Virus record (IMG/VR): IMGVR_UViG_3300050014_000823
Location: 142,773-206,772 of that record
From: a virus
DNA: 64,000 nt
Reading direction: 5' to 3' (one strand)
The notes below the pieces were generated by a model. It did no database searches. It was not told the DNA's origin and saw only the letters and a program-made list of their open reading frames with translations. The first letter of the stretch is position 1; every line of letters starts with the position of its first letter. The translations under genes were made by a program, and so were the position numbers. Shown piece by piece: positions 60,962 to 64,000 of the stretch.

Positions 60962-62913
60962 TATCCTAATCTATTTTCCAGTTCAGCAACTTTATTTTTT
61001 AAGTATGCAAGTTCCTTAAACACGAAGTCCATTTGTGCAATGGTTAACATACCATCAGCACCAACTCTCACTAACTCAGGATTTACTTTTTGTAGGTCTT
61101 GAGCAATAACACCATATCTAATTTGATTTGGCTCAGAAATTAACTCATATTGTTTATACTCGACATTAATTGGAGATATACTTATTGGTTCTATGCAAGT
61201 TTTTAACCTACAGTCAGAACTTAAAATAAAGTTTGATGCTGTTATTGTTGAACTTGCACATACTTGACCACACATACATATTAAGCCACTTGCACCACCG
61301 CTTACACCTGCACCAGATTTAATCATAACATCACCACCAGCTTTAGGTGTTCCACCAATACCATCAACAGCATAGCCACCACAAATAAATATACTACCCC
61401 CCGCACCCGCATATCCTATTGCACCATATCCAACTCCACCACAAATACACATTGTAGTTGCATCAGTAAAGGCAGTACCACCACCCTGTCCACATATTCT
61501 TGAACCTGAAGGTAATGTTAATGTGTTTGTTGTAAAAGCAAACCCATTACAAAATAGACCAGATGGACCAATGTAGTTGTTTGGTGCAATTATATAATTT
61601 GATGCACCTGCCCCTTTAGGAGTTATAAATATGCTAATGTCGGTAGAAGTTCCTGCAGGACAAATATATGCATTACCAACACCCGCTTGTGTTGGACTTC
61701 CCATTATAAGATAGTTAGTACTACCATTCTTTGCTGCAATAAACACACAATTATTGTCAGCAGCCTGAATTGTCAAACAACCGTTATTACATAAAACATT
61801 ACTCGTAAAAGTAGCCGTTGTATTGCAAACATTATTTCCTGTTGCATTAAAAACAGTAAGGCGATTCGCAGTACCACTCATTGAAGATGTAGTGTTCGCT
61901 GTTACCCAACGTTTTACCCAATCAACATCAGGAATACTGCGACAATTTGCATTAAATTTTGTACAATAATCAGCAGTATATAGCATACCAGAATTTCCTA
62001 CGCCACCACCCACAGTAACATAAATTGCATCAGGTCTAACAGTAAAATCATTTGAGCAAACACCGTTTGTTGAAGTAAATTGTGCCGTTCCACTTGCTGT
62101 TATAGAACCAGTCCACCCAAGTCCCGTTTGTACTCCACATCCCAAAAATCCACCACAACGAACACTCATGCTACCACAACAACTATTAAAGATTGAGCAC
62201 ATTGTCAAGTCATTTCCTGTTCCACTTGCATAAAGCAGTGCATGTCCGGTAATTGTACCACCAAGACAAACATTAGCACTATCATATTTACAAACACCAT
62301 TTGTTGCGCCAGTTAAAGTACCGCTTCCACCACTACCACCAGAAGTTATATAATATCCCGGATATGGAAGTACCCAACCCGTTGAAGTTGAAGTAGCAAT
62401 TAATACAGATTTATCTATTTGTCCCGGTGTCGAAGGTTCAGTTGTTGTCAACAGACCTGCAACACTTGGACTTAAAAAGTACGTGCAATTCGCAACTAAT
62501 CCCGTTAATCCTGTTACATATCCTGCTTGTGTCAAATCAAAGCAATTGGCATTATAACATTTGCTTACTATGCCTAAAACTTCGCCATTATATGCACCAT
62601 TTGCTATTGGCTTACTATACACCCCACTACCGAAGCCAATTACATCACCACAATTAAATCCATGTGATGTTTGATTTATTAATTTTGTAAGACTTTCACC
62701 TTTAGCAACTTCCCAAGTACCAATGCCTGAAGCATTTGATACCCATGCCTTTCCTTGCCCTGCACCATAAGAAGCACTAAATCCTGTTGGACCACAGATT
62801 TTTAATTGACCACAGATTACTGTCTGACCAGATAAATGTATTGAATGACCGGGAAATTGGTCGAAGTGGCAATCGTCCCAATTTTGTTTTGTATCTAATT
62901 CTGCTGTTGACAT
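60961..62913 (-). CDS. Tail fibre with C-terminal S74 intramolecular chaperone
   Basis: 650 residues from ATG 62913 (MSTAELDTKQNWDDCHFDQF); a longer frame to 62961 is blocked by the promoter motif. Residues about 565-650 are a Peptidase_S74 domain: SSDCRLKTCIEPISI with the catalytic Ser and Lys, then YGVIAQDLQKVNPELV and a coiled-coil end. In endosialidase and T5/L-shaped fibres this domain helps trimer folding and then cuts itself off. The shaft carries Cys-rich Gly segments and one NG..LGG.ITGH module. Confidence 0.83.
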   Translation of the reverse strand: MSTAELDTKQNWDDCHFDQFPGHSIHLSGQTVICGQLKICGPTGFSASYGAGQGKAWVSNASGIGTWEVAKGESLTKLINQTSHGFNCGDVIGFGSGVYSKPIANGAYNGEVLGIVSKCYNANCFDLTQAGYVTGLTGLVANCTYFLSPSVAGLLTTTEPSTPGQIDKSVLIATSTSTGWVLPYPGYYITSGGSGGSGTLTGATNGVCKYDSANVCLGGTITGHALLYASGTGNDLTMCSIFNSCCGSMSVRCGGFLGCGVQTGLGWTGSITASGTAQFTSTNGVCSNDFTVRPDAIYVTVGGGVGNSGMLYTADYCTKFNANCRSIPDVDWVKRWVTANTTSSMSGTANRLTVFNATGNNVCNTTATFTSNVLCNNGCLTIQAADNNCVFIAAKNGSTNYLIMGSPTQAGVGNAYICPAGTSTDISIFITPKGAGASNYIIAPNNYIGPSGLFCNGFAFTTNTLTLPSGSRICGQGGGTAFTDATTMCICGGVGYGAIGYAGAGGSIFICGGYAVDGIGGTPKAGGDVMIKSGAGVSGGASGLICMCGQVCASSTITASNFILSSDCRLKTCIEPISISPINVEYKQYELISEPNQIRYGVIAQDLQKVNPELVRVGADGMLTIAQMDFVFKELAYLKNKVAELENRLG

Positions 62914-62925
62914 ATTAATATTTTC

Positions 62926-62935
62926 TAATAAATAC
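62926..62935 (-). promoter_or_regulatory. Late-type promoter motif (GTATTTATTA)
   Basis: 12 nt upstream of the S74 fibre start at 62913; supports this start over an earlier ATG. Confidence 0.55.
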
Positions 62936-62953
62936 TTTAGAAAGGCAATAAAA

Positions 62954-62977
62954 AAACCCATCGAATTCGATGGGTTT
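62954..62977. terminator. Terminator, perfect 24-bp palindrome
   Basis: AAACCCATCGAA pairs with its exact complement, with an A-run to the left and T-rich sequence to the right. It follows the GT9-like gene's stop at 63002. Confidence 0.75.
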
Positions 62978-63001
62978 CCTTAAAACTAAAAACTATGGCA
63001 A

Positions 63002-63913
63002 TTATTTCTGCTTGTTTACGGCTTCAATAATCTTGTTTATGTCAAACAGGTTGACAGTATCATATGGGAAAGCCTGGATTTGCCCACTAATATCGAATTG
63101 CTCCAAGTATGAGAACTTGTTAAGTTCATTTATATACTGTGCATTTGGAAGTACATTTATATGTTCCGGATAACCAAAAACTTCCGGCTTATTACCAATC
63201 CAAACAACGGTTGATTGCAGGTCGAGAGCTGCAGCGACATGTTGGCTGAAACTATCTATGAAAAGTCTCTTTGTACTCAAAGGAAACACCGCATATAATT
63301 CTCTATATGGCAAGTTAAGCATTTCTACTCCTTGTAAAACAGGTTGCTCTGGGGACTTAATATGAAGTATACGGTAAGATTTACTGAAATAATTCACGAG
63401 TTTCTGTGCAATCTCAACTGGCATATCCCTAAACCAAGATTTCTTTGAGTATTGCCCCGTAGGACTGCCACCATGCGTTTGTAATAACATGATTGGTCTG
63501 TTATCAGGTTTAATCTTATCTCTCGCTATTTCGAGTTCTCTGGGGTTTATATAGATTTTTGGTTTATAACCATCATAAGGAATTTTATACATATCACACC
63601 AACTTTGAGTCAAATGTTTTCTCTGTAGGATATGGTCTTCGGTGTGATAAACCTCTTGTCTGAATATTTTTGTTGTCGGTCTAATGAAATCTGCGAAAAA
63701 ATATTGCATCTGACCAAAGGTATAAAATCTGAATACATCTGGGTTGTAAAAGAACGGACCATCCCAAGCAGTTACAACAATTATTTTATAATCAGGGTAT
63801 GCCTTTTTAATTGCACGAATAACTGCAACACTCATAACTTGCTTACCATGACCACCTTCCGTATGAAAAATTATATATTTATCATCGTCTCTTATTTTAT
63901 CATCTGTTACCAT
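63002..63913 (-). CDS. GT9-like glycosyltransferase (heptosyltransferase family)
   Basis: 303 residues. YIIFHTEGGHGKQVMSVAVI is the N-terminal GT9 pattern (G-x-x-G-x-x), and the second half shows IMLLQTHGGSPTGQYSKKSW, then FPLSTKRLFIDSFSQHVAAA with VVWIGNKPEVFGYP, the donor-side region of GT-B heptosyltransferase-like enzymes. It lies next to the fibre cluster rather than near metabolism genes. It may act on fibres or on host surface glycan. The acceptor is unknown. Confidence 0.75.
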   Translation of the reverse strand: MVTDDKIRDDDKYIIFHTEGGHGKQVMSVAVIRAIKKAYPDYKIIVVTAWDGPFFYNPDVFRFYTFGQMQYFFADFIRPTTKIFRQEVYHTEDHILQRKHLTQSWCDMYKIPYDGYKPKIYINPRELEIARDKIKPDNRPIMLLQTHGGSPTGQYSKKSWFRDMPVEIAQKLVNYFSKSYRILHIKSPEQPVLQGVEMLNLPYRELYAVFPLSTKRLFIDSFSQHVAAALDLQSTVVWIGNKPEVFGYPEHINVLPNAQYINELNKFSYLEQFDISGQIQAFPYDTVNLFDINKIIEAVNKQK

Positions 63914-63941
63914 AATTTTGAATTTTTATATTAATTATTAT

Positions 63942-64000
63942 TTATATTCCCAACAAAAACCACCAGCGTGCTTTCTCTCTTTTTTTAAGCAATGATTTAT
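63942..64000 (-). CDS. C-terminal end of a gene cut by the window edge
   Basis: The frame up to TAA at 63942-63944 reads KSLLKKREKARWWFLLGI, a basic end with two Trp. It is open to the window edge. Only 18 residues can be seen, so the call is tentative and no function is offered. Confidence 0.35.
   Translation of the reverse strand, partial: KSLLKKREKARWWFLLGI

Noticed and set aside
1-64000. Alternative genetic code with TAG read as an amino acid, as in some gut megaphages
   Set aside because: Long genes stay open without recoding, and TAG ends the 950-residue adhesin at 20243 just as the next promoter motif begins.
1-64000. tRNA genes
   Set aside because: No cloverleaf with a TTC-type arm and anticodon stem was recognised by eye; a tRNAscan run on the whole window would settle it.

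Overview
This 64 kb window is a contiguous piece of a large, AT-rich, contractile-tailed (myovirus-type) bacteriophage genome. The host is probably a member of the Bacteroidota. Three things point there: start codons have AT-rich leaders with almost no Shine-Dalgarno sequence, the tail proteins carry the fibronectin-III-like repeats familiar from Bacteroidota surface proteins, and the fibre architecture (YadA-like rolls, S74 chaperone, Thr-rich linkers) fits. The standard genetic code works throughout, and TAG is used as a real stop. Nearly all genes are on the minus strand. The exceptions are an hsp20 gene broken by a TnpB element (about 1.2-3.0 kb) and one GIY-YIG homing gene (51.4-52.3 kb).

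Layout. 0-8 kb holds mainly DNA/RNA metabolism: a partial gp47/SbcD-type nuclease, a GIY-YIG gene, the broken hsp20, an ECF-like sigma factor, a DnaG-type primase, a metallophosphoesterase, a T5orf172-type nuclease and a RuvC-like resolvase. 8-26 kb is baseplate and adhesins: a tail protein, a glycosyltransferase/radical-SAM fusion, three large modular tail proteins, the gp6-like and gp25-like wedge proteins, and two homing genes. 26-30 kb has small uncharacterised genes and a GT4-like glycosyltransferase. 30-41 kb is a 'polyvalent' region: a ParB/ART-like protein, a homing gene, a HAD RNA-repair-type protein, a PD-(D/E)XK protein and one 2688-residue multidomain protein (three kinase-like domains, GNAT, ART-like, metallopeptidase-like, CCA-adding-type nucleotidyltransferase, two 2H phosphoesterases). 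41-51 kb has a WYL-like protein, a Nudix protein, a homing gene, a family-B DNA polymerase and an SNF2-type helicase. 52-64 kb is a tail-fibre cluster ending in a GT9-like glycosyltransferase.

How it works together. A short sequence, read in the sense direction as GTATTTATA, lies mostly 11-40 nt upstream of start codons of structural genes, of the giant protein and of several homing genes. It is the reverse complement of the T4 late promoter core, and the one plus-strand homing gene carries it on the plus strand, which fixes its direction. It is the likely late promoter, and the ECF-like sigma is a candidate partner. The giant protein shares this signal, so it is probably made late and may be packaged and injected to protect the infection by repairing tRNA and removing nucleotide signals. 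Three glycosyltransferases lie among tail genes whose adhesin modules hang on poly-threonine linkers, which suggests phage-encoded glycosylation or other modification of the tail. Eight selfish genes (seven homing-type nucleases and one TnpB) are spread through the window, most fitted between neighbours with 1-4 nt overlaps. No tRNA gene or CRISPR array was seen, and no gap above 300 bases lacks a gene.
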